A stretch of 64,000 bases of DNA. Source: JAGQOZ01 sp041399205 (GTDB taxonomy: Bacteria; Planctomycetota; Planctomycetia; Pirellulales; Pirellulaceae). The DNA is taken from the NCBI GenBank assembly GCA_041399205.1, contig JAWKTK010000004.1:516647-580646 (forward strand), given 5' to 3'. Below the pieces are notes generated by a model, which saw only the letters and a program-made list of their open reading frames with translations, searched no databases and was not told the DNA's origin. This document shows positions 8,005-17,625 of the stretch, piece by piece. A program made the translations under genes and the position numbers. Each line of letters begins with the position of its first letter. Within the stretch, counting starts at the first letter, position 1.

Positions 8005-10376
8005 ATGAGTCACGTGTCGCACGGAAATAGTTTACGGAATCGTCTGCAGGTGGAGCGGTTGGAGGATCGCCGAGTTTTAACGGGTGGGATGTGGCACGCG
8101 TGGGCACCAGCGGTTCGAAGTGGCAGCGATGTGGCGGCGGCTGCGTTTTCCGCGTCGGACGATTCGTTCGAAGTGGCCAATCAAATGGGATCGTTGCATG
8201 GCCAGCAGCGGCTTTCCGATTCATTGGGTTTTGGTGATCGGCGAGACGTCTTTCAATTTGAAATTGACAGCGCCGCGGCCGAAGTTGCGTTGGAAATCGA
8301 CGGCACGTGGCCGGTCCTTTCGCTGCAAGTTTACAACGACGAAGGAAACTTGGTTGGTACCAAAGGCAGCGGTTCGCGGCTGACGTTGGACGGTGAATTG
8401 ACGGCTGGTACGTACTATGCCGTGGTGAGTTCAAATTCGTTCTTTCCGGTTTATTATCGATTGACGGCCGGCGCGACGCCAAAGCAAACAACGCCAGCGG
8501 ACAGCTGCCGGTAGTCGTCGTGCGGAAGCTCGAGATTTGGGTGCCGTTGCCGACGGCTTGCAGTTGACCGAATACTTGGACGCGAACGATCGGTCGGACT
8601 ATTTTCGGTTCACGTTAGACAAGACTTCGAACACAACCGTCACGCTGAACCAACTTTCGGCCGACGCCGATATTTACTTGGCGGATTCGGACGGACTGAT
8701 CTTGCAGGCATCCAAACGGTCGGGAAATCGTTCGGAACGAATTGACACACAATTGTCAGCGGGCGAGTACTTTCTGGTAGTGCGTTCGTATGATGGTAAA
8801 GCGACATCGTATCAGCTGGGATGGCAGATTGACGCTGTTGCGCCACCAACGACGCCGCTTGTGCCGACGCCGCTTGTGCCGACGCCACCAGCGAACGACA
8901 CACCGCCAGTAGGCAATCCGCCTGCCGAAACAGCACCGCCGAATTCGCCGATTTCGCCGCCGACACCCAGCAATCCGACTCCCGTTGATGAAGCACCACT
9001 GCCGCCGGCTCCTGCTACGCCGCAGCCTACTGATGAAGTAGAAACTTCGCCGACGGTTCCCAGCCGCAGCCTACGAACGAACAAGACTCGTCACCATCTC
9101 CTGTCGCTCCATTTCCGGACGTGACTTATTTTGGCGGTGCGAACGATTGGAATTTGAACGCCATCAACGCGCCGGAAGTTTGGAGTCAAGGTTATACGGG
9201 CGAAGGGATCGTGGTGGCGGTCGTGGATACGGGTGTCGATTGGACGCATGTTGATCTCGCGTCCAATATCTGGACCAATGCAGATGAAATCGCTGGCGAT
9301 GGTATCGACAATGACCGCAACGGCTACGTGGATGACGTATACGGTTGGAATTTTGCCAACCGCAATGCCAATGTGCAGGACGCCAACGGACATGGTACAC
9401 ATGTGGCGGGAACGATTGCTTCGCTACGGAACGGTTCGGGCAGTACGGGCGTGGCGCATGACGCACAGATCATGCCGGTCAAGGTGTTGGGTAATAACGG
9501 TTCGGGCAGTGACTACGCCGTGTCACAGGGAATTCGCTATGCCGTAGACAACGGTGCGGATGTGATTAATTTGAGTTTGGGTGGTGCGGCGCCCAGTCGA
9601 ACCATTTACGGCGTTGGCTTACGCACAACAGCATGACGTGTTTGTGGTGATTGCGTCGGGGAACGAATCGGCGTCGGTTCCATCCTATCCGGCGGCCTAC
9701 AGCGGTGATTTGTCGAATGCAATTTCGGTCGGCGCGTACGATTCGAATCATCGACGAGCAAACTTCAGCAACAAAGTTGGTAACAGTGGCGCGTTGCAAG
9801 TTGACATGCCCGGCGTAGGAATTTACAGCACCGTGTCGAATGGCCGATACGCTCGGTATAGCGGTACTAGTATGGCATCACCGCATTTGGCCGGAACCGT
9901 CGCGTTGATGTTGTCCGCGAATCCGGCGCTGACCTCTCCGCAAATTCAGGCACTGCTGACTGCCAGTGCGACCAGGGCCATCGCCAATTCTGATTCGGTG
10001 GGCGGAGTAAACTCGGCGGACGTGGTCTATCGCAGTTTGTTGGCGCAGAGCGGTTCGGTGGCAACAACCGCATCCGGTGCGGCGGGGCAGGGGAGTGGTG
10101 TTGTGGTGCGAACCAGCAGCTATGTGGATGCGTCAGTGGTTCCCGCAGCGTTGGACCAGGCCTTCGAATCGGTGGACACCATTGCGCCGATTCGCAGGTT
10201 TGTGGATGCGAATGTCAACAACTTCAACGTAGCGCCGCGGCAAAAGGACTTGGAGGCGATCGCCGTCACTATCGCTTCCGATGAAACTCCAATGCAGCGT
10301 GCCAAGCATGAAAGCGGCGATGGACGAAGTCTTTGCGACATCGTGGTTGGATGTGCTGGACCGAGCTGTACTTTAA
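8005..10376 (+). pseudogene. secreted subtilisin-like serine protease with four frameshifts
   Basis: Reconstructed product of about 790 residues. ATG 8005 has GGGAG eight bases upstream. The N-terminus carries the planctomycete secretion-type signature VERLEDRRVL. Two pre-peptidase-like beta domains follow (about 8130-8480 and 8540-8810), then a Pro/Thr-rich linker with a repeated LVPTP element (8835-9110), then a peptidase S8 domain. The triad is complete across frames: Asp in VVDTGVDWTH, His in NGHGTHVAGT, Ser in SGTSMASPHLAGT. Frame breaks lie near 8480-8512, 9050-9060, 9596-9602 and 10309-10313. The last is an extra A in an AAA tract, and removing it restores an ending that stops at 10374-10376. 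It may be a real gene with consensus errors or a young pseudogene. Confidence 0.85.
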
Positions 10377-10426
10377 GAACTTTAAGACGTTGGGTCGCCA
10401 CATTTTCGCTTAACGAAGGAAATGGG

Positions 10427-11068
10427 ATGTCGAACGTTTCGGACGAATCCGCTGACCAGAATCCGTACGCTTCGCCCGAGGCATTGGACGCATCGGTGTT
10501 GTCTCGGCAAGGGATTCAACGCGATTCGGGTACCCTGATGCTGGACTTCGCATTGACCGAGCAAGATTACTACGACTATTTCTATTTCAACACGTTCAAA
10601 CTGCCGTCGTCACGTAGCTTGTTTTGGCGTTCCTACCTGGGGCCACCGCTGTTCTTTTTTGCGGCCGCAGTTTTATTCTCTGCGGGTAGGTCCCTGCTGG
10701 CAGCCGGGATTCTGTGTGGAATGGCCCTTGGTCTATTGGTGATCTATCCCTTTCTTGTGCCTTTTAGGTTGAAGAAGCGTGTGCGGCAAATGTGTTCGTC
10801 TGGCCAATACTTGGGCGTCGTGGGGCCGCGAAGGATGAACTTGAGTGAACGAGGTGTGTTGGTTTACGGACAGAGCGGAGAATTCTTGCACTATTGGGCG
10901 GGCATTGTGCAGATTATAGAAAGTCGAAAACTGCTGCTCTTGTACGTCGGTTATGCTATGGCCATCGTTGTACCGCGGCGCAGTTTCCTGGATTCCGATG
11001 AATACGAAGAGTTTGTGGCGTATTTGACCCAGCATGCGTCCGGTGGCGATTGTCTACGAATCTACTAA
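10427..11068 (+). CDS. YcxB-like membrane protein
   Basis: 213 residues. The ATG at 10427 has AAGGA eight bases upstream and follows the reconstructed subtilase stop by 50 bases; the frame is open further upstream only because of the subtilase frameshift. The N-terminal half is polar and leads into two adjacent hydrophobic helices (LFFFAAAVLFSAGRSLLAAG and the following GMALGLLVIYPFLV). A soluble C-terminal domain of about 90 residues contains a conserved-looking IVPRRSF and ends near YLTQH. This layout matches small YcxB-like proteins of unknown function. It may be co-transcribed with the protease gene. Confidence 0.7.
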   Translation: MSNVSDESADQNPYASPEALDASVLSRQGIQRDSGTLMLDFALTEQDYYDYFYFNTFKLPSSRSLFWRSYLGPPLFFFAAAVLFSAGRSLLAAGILCGMALGLLVIYPFLVPFRLKKRVRQMCSSGQYLGVVGPRRMNLSERGVLVYGQSGEFLHYWAGIVQIIESRKLLLLYVGYAMAIVVPRRSFLDSDEYEEFVAYLTQHASGGDCLRIY

Positions 11069-11204
11069 TCAAGTATGGAACGATCGTTGTGTCTGGCCGC
11101 TGCTGGCCGGTTTTCGAATGAAGCGAACCGTGTAGAATCGTGCGACTGGTGGACGCCGACTTTTTGGCAATCCTTTTTGCGAAGACAGACTAGCGGAGTT
11201 GAAG

Positions 11205-12113
11205 ATGGTATTTGCGGATCGACTGGCCCAGGCGGTGCAGCGAGTAGGAAATCCGGTAATGGTGGGCCTGGATCCTCGCTGGGAAAATCTTCCCGATTCG
11301 CTTCGCCGCGATGGTGATTCGCCGGCGGAAAAAGCACAGGCGTTTCAGATTTTTTCGTGCGAAGTCATTGATGCGGTGAAAGACTTGGTTGGAATCGTCA
11401 AGCCGCAGATGGCATTCTTTGAACAGCTAGGGCCTAGCGGTTTTGCGGCATTGGCCGAGGTAACCGCGTATGCTCGAAGACAAGGGCTACTGGTTGTCCT
11501 AGACGGCAAGCGAAATGACATCGGCTCCACCGGAGCGGCTTATGCGGATGCCTACTTGGGCGAGCAGGCCAGCGGAATTCCGGCCGACGCTTTAACTGTC
11601 AGCCCCTATTTGGGCGATGATAGTCTGACACCATTTATCGAAGTGGCCGATCAACGCGACGCGGGTGTTTTTGTGCTTGTGAAAACGTCCAATCCTGGCG
11701 GCAAACTGTTGCAGGACCTAGTTTCCGATTCGTTGACCATCTATCAGCGCATGGCCGACTTGGTAAATGCGGCTAGCGCGGTTCGAATCGGAGAATGCGG
11801 ATATGGTTCGGTCGGAGCGGTTGTGGGAGCAACGTACCCGCAGCAGCTGGCCGAATTGAGACAGCGCATGCCACAGTCTTGGTTGTTGGTGCCTGGCTTT
11901 GGGGCTCAAGGTGGCACTGCTGATTCCGTAGCCGCCGCATTTGATGCAAAAGGACTGGGAGCTGTGGTGAATAATTCGCGAGGAATTATCTTTGCTTATC
12001 AAAGGAGTGAATACGCTCATTTTGCTGGCAGCAAATGGCAAAACGCTGTAGAAGCAGCCACCAAACAAATGATCGAACAACTTCGAACGGAAACCAGCGT
12101 CAGCCAACTCTAA
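11205..12113 (+). CDS. pyrF: orotidine 5'-phosphate decarboxylase, type 2
   Basis: 302 residues. Last step of UMP synthesis: OMP is decarboxylated to UMP in the cytoplasm. The signature LDGKRNDIGSTG carries the catalytic Lys/Asp set near residues 98-109. The N-terminal MVGLDPRWENLP and the length near 300 mark the long type-2 subfamily found in actinobacteria and planctomycetes, not the 230-residue E. coli form. The ATG at 11205 is preceded by GGAG at six bases; an in-frame TTG two codons earlier is less likely. It sits alone; the pyrD copy in this window is at 56.8-57.7 kb, so pyrimidine genes are dispersed. Confidence 0.96.
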   Translation: MVFADRLAQAVQRVGNPVMVGLDPRWENLPDSLRRDGDSPAEKAQAFQIFSCEVIDAVKDLVGIVKPQMAFFEQLGPSGFAALAEVTAYARRQGLLVVLDGKRNDIGSTGAAYADAYLGEQASGIPADALTVSPYLGDDSLTPFIEVADQRDAGVFVLVKTSNPGGKLLQDLVSDSLTIYQRMADLVNAASAVRIGECGYGSVGAVVGATYPQQLAELRQRMPQSWLLVPGFGAQGGTADSVAAAFDAKGLGAVVNNSRGIIFAYQRSEYAHFAGSKWQNAVEAATKQMIEQLRTETSVSQL

Positions 12114-12224
12114 CTGCAAGGCCGTTGTGTGATCGACATAGCGGACGATTCGCAAAGATTCTAGAATGGCGTCAAGCATCATGCGCGAATTGCGCCATTT
12201 CATTACTTTACGGGAGGTCATGCC

Positions 12225-13153
12225 GTGTTGAGATTAGCTCGATCCATAGCGTTTTGGTTGGTTGCGTTTGCTCTGTCGGCAGTAACGTGGCGGCTCAAGA
12301 GGCCGAGTCCAAGGGATACAATCTGAAATGGAAGTTAGACCCTGGTAAGAAATTGACCATTGCCATGGAACAAGATATTTCCATGGAGATGTCCATTGGC
12401 GGCCAAAAAGTGAACACCACCACCAAGTCACAAACATGGATGGGGTTTGATGTCAAAGAAGTCAACGACGATGGAGATACCGTCGTGGAATCGACGCTGC
12501 AGCGAGTCAAAATGTCCATGAATGCTCCGCAGTTCGGAGATATCACCTATGACAGTGATAGCGGAGACGAACCGACCGGAATTGCCGCTCAGTTGGCAAG
12601 CGCCTTTACGCCCATGCTCAAGGTGCCGTTCAAACAAGTGATGAAAACAAGCGGCGAAGTGGTCAGTGTCGACATTCCGGAAGACGCGCTGAAAGGTGTA
12701 AAGGGTCCCGGTGCACCCACCAAGGAAATGTTGGAGCAGTTGTCGCGAAATGCGTCGCTGCAGTTTCCCAGCGACTACGTCCAGATTGGGCAATAATGGA
12801 CCAGTGAAAGTGAAATGACCACGCCCGTGGGGCGGTTGAAGGTTGCCAATGAATACACGTATGCTGGGCCCGTGGAAGTTGGCGGAAAAAAGCTGCATCA
12901 AGTAGATGTTGTGGTTTCTATGGATTTTGGCGAAGGGGAAAATCAACTGGGCGCCAAAATTGAAGTGGTCGAACAAAACACAAAAGGACAGTTGTTTTTT
13001 GATAACGAAGCCGGGCATTTGGATCATTCTGAAATTGATCAAAACATGACCATGAATATCAGCGTCGTTGGTCAGAAGACCGTGCAAAAAATCATGCAGA
13101 AATCAAAGGCTGTCTTTTCGCCAGCCAAAGCGGAGGCGGAAACAAACCCGTAG
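12225..13153 (+). pseudogene. secreted protein of unknown function, frameshift plus in-frame stop
   Basis: Reconstructed 309-residue exported protein. A GTG at 12225 with GGGAGG seven bases upstream begins a clean signal peptide (MLRLARSIAFWLVAFALSA). The frame is lost at 12286-12290; one missing G there would join it to VAAQEAESKGYNLKW, and then it continues to 12793. A single in-frame TAA at 12794-12796 interrupts it, and the same frame resumes immediately (WTSESEMTTPVGRLK) to the TAG at 13151-13153. The mature part is rich in beta-type alternation and resembles secreted planctomycete hypothetical proteins; I assign no function. The presence of both an indel and a stop makes this a good locus for testing decay against sequencing error. 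Confidence 0.75.
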
Positions 13154-13325
13154 CGTGTTGCTGGATTCGCTTGGTTTGTCTGTCTTCGGCTCACAGCGGT
13201 TGATGAGTTTTGGGTAGTGGACACGCGGCGTCGAACTGTTCGGTCCCGCGTTCGTTCCTGCGTACGCTTCATCCGCCTGTAGGAGACGGACGCGCCAGTT
13301 CGGTTTGTGTGATAGTAAATAGGGA

Positions 13326-14198
13326 ATGCCTACAGTGGATAATTCAATTTGGACTGTTGTCGTCACGCTATTTTTTAGTGCCAACTTGGTTGACGCACAG
13401 GACGCTTCGCTCCGAATGCCTGTTTATCCTGATAAAGATCCGCCACCGGCAAGAAGTTCGTCTGAAGTAGATAAGCTGTTGGCTGGTTCGCAAACCGTCC
13501 AAGACAAAGCGTTAAGCGTGCTGTTGGTCGCCGGAGCGAAGGATCACGGCAAAGGCGAACATGATTATCCGAACTGGCAAACCGTCTGGCAGCGCATGCT
13601 TCCTCAGGCCAAGAATCCAACGCAGGTTGATATTGCGATGGAATTTCCGACCAAACAGCAGATTGATCAAGCGGACGTGATAGTATTTTACCAACGCGGT
13701 AAATGGGATGATGAACGAGCCACCGCGGTGGACGCGTTTTTGGCTCGCGGCGGAGGTTTGGTGTACATTCACTGGGCGGTTGATGGACGAGGCCAACAGG
13801 AAGAGATGGCCAAACGAATTGGGCTTGCTTCGTTAGGTGGCGGAATTCGAGTACGGCATGGCGAACTGGACATTGATTTTTCGCCAGGACGTGAACACCC
13901 GATCGCGAGGAACTTTCAGCGAATTCGCTGGATTGACGAAAGTTATTGGCAATTGACCGGGGATCCGAATCGCCTGAATCTGATCGGCACTTCGCTGGAG
14001 GACGGCGCTCCGCAACCGCAGTTTTGGACAATCGAACGAGGGCGGGGACGCGTCTTTGTGTCCATTCCCGGTCATTATATGTGGACGTTCGATGATCCTG
14101 CCTTTCGAACGTTACTGTTCCGCGGTATTGCTTGGGTAGCACAACGACCCGTAGACCGTTTTAACGATCTGGTGACGTTGGACGCGCGAATGGAATAA
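13326..14198 (+). CDS. exported ThuA-like (trehalose utilisation) domain protein
   Basis: 290 residues. The N-terminus has a signal peptide-like stretch (WTVVVTLFFSANLVDAQ). The body matches the ThuA-like class I glutamine amidotransferase-type fold: a first strand LSVLLVAGAKDHGKGEHDYPN, then ADVIVFYQRGKWDD, then GGGLVYIHWAVDG, and a late GRGRVFVSIPGHYMWTFDDPAFRTLLFRGIAW, the usual family ending. These proteins are abundant in planctomycetes, often near sugar or PVC propeller genes, and their substrates are mostly unknown. AGGGA directly precedes the ATG, closer than usual. The gene converges on a serine hydrolase gene across a hairpin-rich gap. Confidence 0.85.
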   Translation: MPTVDNSIWTVVVTLFFSANLVDAQDASLRMPVYPDKDPPPARSSSEVDKLLAGSQTVQDKALSVLLVAGAKDHGKGEHDYPNWQTVWQRMLPQAKNPTQVDIAMEFPTKQQIDQADVIVFYQRGKWDDERATAVDAFLARGGGLVYIHWAVDGRGQQEEMAKRIGLASLGGGIRVRHGELDIDFSPGREHPIARNFQRIRWIDESYWQLTGDPNRLNLIGTSLEDGAPQPQFWTIERGRGRVFVSIPGHYMWTFDDPAFRTLLFRGIAWVAQRPVDRFNDLVTLDARME

Positions 14199-14368
14199 CT
14201 CGTTCTCTAGACGATTTTTTCTTCGAATGCTGGATTGTGGGAATCGTGAATACGTGTCGATTACGCTGGATGCAAAATGTGCCAATCTCGGAAAACGGAC
14301 TGGATTTTCTAAAAACGTCGGCACCTAAACAGGCCCTAACTGGACAGCGTCATGATTGGTTCGTAGTC

Positions 14369-14417
14369 CCGCCTTTAGGCGGAAAGCTCCTGCAAAACCG
14401 ATTCCGCCTAAAGGCGG
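14369..14417. repeat. 16-bp inverted repeat built from two palindromes
   Basis: CCGCCTTTAGGCGGAA (14369-14384) and TTCCGCCTAAAGGCGG (14402-14417) are exact reverse complements with a 17-base loop, and each arm is itself palindromic (CCGCC-TTTA-GGCGG). It lies between two convergent genes, so it can act as a bidirectional transcript end or be a REP-like element. The remainder of the 14199-14470 gap holds a short GGACGAAC-type direct repeat and the hairpin listed next. Confidence 0.65.
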
Positions 14418-14443
14418 ACGGACGAACGGACGAACGCTGGCAG

Positions 14444-14464
14444 AAAGCGCCAATGTGGCGCTTT
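14444..14464 (-). terminator. 9-bp hairpin after the serine hydrolase gene
   Basis: AAAGCGCCA (14444-14452), loop ATG, TGGCGCTTT (14456-14464): a perfect 9-bp stem just beyond the minus-strand stop at 14471. There is no long T-run, so it may protect the 3' end or terminate weakly. Confidence 0.5.
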
Positions 14465-14470
14465 GTCCAG

Positions 14471-15626
14471 CTAGTTGATCATTCTAGCTGCTTCGGTCTG
14501 GAACGCTTTGCGAACGTCTGACGCGTCACTGTTGGGCAATTTGGTGCGCTGAATCAACAGCACGTAGATTGTCTTGGTTTGGGGATCGACCCAGCCTTGC
14601 GTTCCGAAAGCGCCGCCGTGGCCAAACGTGCCAGCCGACAGCATTTCCGTCACGCCTTGCGGTTGCTGGACAAGACACCATCCCAGGCCCCAACCGTTTC
14701 CTGGAGTAAAACCGGTGGTAAGTTCGCCCGTCTGCAGGCTCAACATTTGTCGCACTGCTTCTGCGGAAACAATGCGCTGACCTCGAAACGTGCCTTGGTT
14801 CAAGATCATTTGGTAGAAGCGAAACAAGTCTCGCGCCGTAGAGTACAGTCCGCCCGACGGATTGGGTGCAGGTTGACGCGGATTCGTGATGAAGTTTTCG
14901 TCCGGCTTCAGCGAATGGTCTTCCTCGCCAGGTTGGTAGATCACGGCCAAGCGCTTGGCTTGCTTTTCGCTGGGCTTGAATGTGGTGTTGTTCATCTTCA
15001 GTGGTGTGAAGATTCGCTCGGCTAAGTATTCGTCCAGCGACTGTCCGGAAACAATTTCGATCACCGCGCCCACCACGTTCAAGCCTGGGCTGTATTGCCA
15101 TTTGGTACCGGGCTGAAAATCGAGCGGTCGATTGGCCAAGGCCCTGGCTTCTTCTTGCAGCGAAATGCTAAAAGTCTGCGAACCGCCGAGTCCGGAAGTG
15201 TGTGTGATTACGTCCTGTAGCGTGATGGGCCGTTCGACAGGATCGCCATTCTTCAGTTTGGCATGCGCAATTCGGGAATGTACTTACTAACCGGATCGTC
15301 CAGGCTAACTTTTCCTTCGTCAACTAACATCATCAGGCCTGTGGCCACGATCGGTTTGGTCATCGATGCAATGGCAAACATCGAATTGTTCTTCATGACG
15401 CGTTGGTTTGCTAGATCTGCGTCACCGACAGCGCCAGGTGAACGATTTTGCCTTGTCGAGCGACTAGTGTCACCGCACCTGAAATCGTGTGGTTGTCAAC
15501 ACACGCCTGCACGGCATCGTTAACTTTCTCATTGGTCGGCGCTTGCTGCTTCTGTTGCGGTTGGCCGAAGGTAGCCGGAACACAGGACATGAGAAAACAG
15601 CACACCAGCATCGTGGGCAAACGCAT
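14471..15626 (-). pseudogene. secreted serine hydrolase (beta-lactamase/esterase family), two frameshifts
   Basis: Reconstructed 385-residue exported serine hydrolase of the class C beta-lactamase/EstB-like family. A signal peptide starts at 15626 (MRLPTMLVCCFLMSCVPATFG). The nucleophile motif S-x-x-K is in FAIASMTKPIV. The second motif is QYSPGLNVVG and the third is HGGAFGTQGW. Two single-base deletions break the frame, near 15433-15438 and 15262-15268. Adding one base at each gives a continuous protein (HLGAVGDADLANQ and ELRHAKLKNGDPVERP), and the total length becomes divisible by three. No beta-lactam resistance is implied; family members often act on esters or peptidoglycan-like substrates. 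Confidence 0.85.
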
Positions 15627-15681
15627 CTAAGTATTCCTTGTTTTGAAGAGTGCAGAGAGTACAGGGACGTTGAGTCTCGTT

Positions 15682-16010
15682 TCAATACTTGGGAACCGTC
15701 GGGTCAATTTGTTCTGACCAAGCGTCAATTCCACCCGTCATGTTTTGTACATTTGGAAAACCCTGAGCCAGCAACCATTCGGTCACTCGCAAACTGCGTC
15801 CGCCGTGATGGCAATGAACTACAATCAAGGATTCGCGATGCGGTTCAATTCGTGAATGCGAGCAGGAATGTCGTTCATCGGAATCAGCGTCGAATTCGGA
15901 ATGTTAGCCGTGGCGTGTTCCGCCGGAGTTCGACAGTCCAGCAGCAAGAAGTCGCTGTTTGCATCCAGCATAGCCTTCACTGCTTGGACATTGATTTCAA
16001 TATTTTGCAT
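15682..16010 (-). pseudogene. rhodanese-like domain protein, one frameshift
   Basis: Single-domain rhodanese of 109 residues after repair. The N-terminal LLLDCRTPAEHATANIPNS is the typical family start, followed by LIPMNDIPARIHEL. The active-site loop VVHCHHGGRS with the catalytic cysteine is in another frame, ending INPxxxPKY-like at 15682. One base is missing near 15843-15847; adding a G restores HELEPHRESLIVVHCHHGG. The start ATG at 16010 is chosen by family length; no ribosome site is evident. The likely role is sulfur transfer or persulfide handling in the cytoplasm. Confidence 0.85.
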
Positions 16011-16106
16011 GGCGTTTAAATCACTAAGGGTAAGGAAGAATGAGAGCGTAATGAAATGCAAGAATGTATCACGAATTGGCAACGCGTTTGGTTGCGTGAA
16101 ACAAAA

Positions 16107-16142
16107 AAAACGGTTGCTCGTGCTGAGACGAGCAACCGTTTT
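16107..16142. terminator. bidirectional intrinsic terminator
   Basis: AAAACGGTTGCTCGT (16107-16121), loop GCTGAG, ACGAGCAACCGTTTT (16128-16142): a perfect 15-bp stem. Read from the minus strand the stem is followed by a run of T (the A-run 16103-16110), so it terminates the DUF1559 gene that stops at 16171. Confidence 0.9.
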
Positions 16143-16170
16143 GCATTTTCATTCGAATGAAGCGAATCGC

Positions 16171-17307
16171 TTACAGTTGCGAATGGTCAACGATTTCGTT
16201 ACCGCCTCGCGTAACTAAGCGGAAGTAAACCGTAGGATCAACCGAATCCGGAATCGCCTTCGTGTGTGCGTCGGCAAACGAATGGATTACCACGCCGCCG
16301 CTGTGGTCGGAGCTTGGACCATAGTCAAAATCGAATTCGCCTCCCTTTAATACGCCCGAAGAAGCGTACGGAATGTCCGTAATTTGCGTATTCGACGGAT
16401 CCAGCAGGTAGTTGCGCCCGTAATTCAGCGCCGTGCGAATACCGTCGGGTACACCCAGGCTGCCATCAGACTTGGTTTCTGGTGTAATGCTCTGGCCAAC
16501 TTCCGGCGGGAAGGCCAAGGCCCAAGCCGATTGGCCAGAGTACCAAGACGAGTATACTTCGTGCTTGGATTCTGCAACCAGCACGGTCTTAGAACCACCG
16601 TCGGTAACGTCGCTCATGCGAAGTCCCTTCGAGTCGTTATTGAACTTGCCGATCATGATACCACCGTAAGTGGCTTCATAATCGCGAGCTCCAGTTCGGG
16701 AACCGCCCCAAAGCGTACCGGCCATGGCAATGTAGTTGCTGCCAGCTACTTCGGCATCGCCACCAAGGCCGTAATCAAACGCAGCAATTTCTTCACCACC
16801 AAAGCTCGGGCATCGCATGATGTCCAGCGGAGTGGTGCTGAAATGTTGTTCTACGTCGCCAGTTCCGCCCGGCCCCATTGCGGGATCAAAAGCGACTCGA
16901 TTGAAATTCTGGCTAACGCCTTTCAATTGGTCGTAGACCCCTTGTTCTTCAATGTACGGCAAGATTTGAACAACCCAGCTGTAACCGTCGTAATTCGTAC
17001 GCACTCGCTGGCCGTCTACGTACAGAGCTCCTGCAGCCCCTTCTCCTGGTTCGACTTGACCCAAGCTGCCTCGACCAGGCGCTCGTGGCGGGGCCAAGTT
17101 GGCCAGCGGAAACCGTAGGAACGCACTTTCGTGGTTCAAAATCGCGTGTGCCAATTCACGAGCATTCTTGATGCAAGTGTTTCGGCGAGCTGCTTCGCGT
17201 GCGGCATTGATAGCCGGCAGCAGAAGCAGAACCAAGATGGCGATAATCGCAATTACCACCAGCAGTTCGACAAGGGTGAAACCTCGTCTTTGATTGGATC
17301 TAGGCAT
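16171..17307 (-). CDS. DUF1559 pseudopilin-like secreted protein
   Basis: 378 residues. The ATG at 17307 has GGGAGG six bases upstream. The N-terminus is a type IV prepilin signal: basic leader SNQRRG, cleavage before FTLVE with Glu at +5, then the hydrophobic helix LLVVIAIIAILVLLLLPAI. The large C-terminal part is a DUF1559 domain, massively expanded in planctomycetes, with the usual ARRNTCIKNARELAHAILNHES after the helix, RCPS near the middle, and a C-terminal DHSGGVVIHSFADAHTKAIPDSVDP. It is probably assembled by a type II/IV-like system onto or across the envelope. Function is unknown. It is monocistronic, ended by a strong terminator. Confidence 0.92.
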   Translation of the reverse strand: MPRSNQRRGFTLVELLVVIAIIAILVLLLLPAINAAREAARRNTCIKNARELAHAILNHESAFLRFPLANLAPPRAPGRGSLGQVEPGEGAAGALYVDGQRVRTNYDGYSWVVQILPYIEEQGVYDQLKGVSQNFNRVAFDPAMGPGGTGDVEQHFSTTPLDIMRCPSFGGEEIAAFDYGLGGDAEVAGSNYIAMAGTLWGGSRTGARDYEATYGGIMIGKFNNDSKGLRMSDVTDGGSKTVLVAESKHEVYSSWYSGQSAWALAFPPEVGQSITPETKSDGSLGVPDGIRTALNYGRNYLLDPSNTQITDIPYASSGVLKGGEFDFDYGPSSDHSGGVVIHSFADAHTKAIPDSVDPTVYFRLVTRGGNEIVDHSQL

Positions 17308-17625
17308 GTAGAACCTCCCACAATAGAAATGATAAAAAATGAGACAGATGTCGCCTCTCTGTTCGACCCACGACAATCAAACTTGCCAAAGAATAAGGAA
17401 AAATAAGAATTGGCTAATCTGATTTATCGCGACGTTTCGAAATAGGCATACCTATTCCTTCGGTAGTGATTTAATCCGTTATGAACCCCAGCGTCAATAG
17501 TTTTGTCATAAGATTGTGGCTGAAATCACCCTAAACGCCATTAGCGTAGTCACTTAGGGCGAATTCGAGTGCCATTAGAGTTTCACACGTAAATCAAATG
17601 TGACCGGCAAGTTGTGGAGTCTTGA
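17308..17625. other. divergent promoter region between the DUF1559 and cca genes
   Basis: 318 bases, AT-rich for this genome. Visible structures are AATAGG-CATA-CCTATT (17441-17456), a short palindrome that could be an operator, and two copies of GCCATTAG about 40 bases apart. No convincing promoter boxes or coding sequence. Confidence 0.4.

Noticed and set aside
8005..10376. Programmed frameshifting in the subtilase gene
   Set aside because: Four shifts at unrelated sequences without slippery heptamers or downstream structures; simple single-base indels explain them.
14471..15626. Antibiotic-resistance beta-lactamase
   Set aside because: The motif set (SMTK, YSPGLNV, HGGAFGT) fits the broad serine hydrolase/esterase branch common in environmental bacteria, and the gene is frameshifted.
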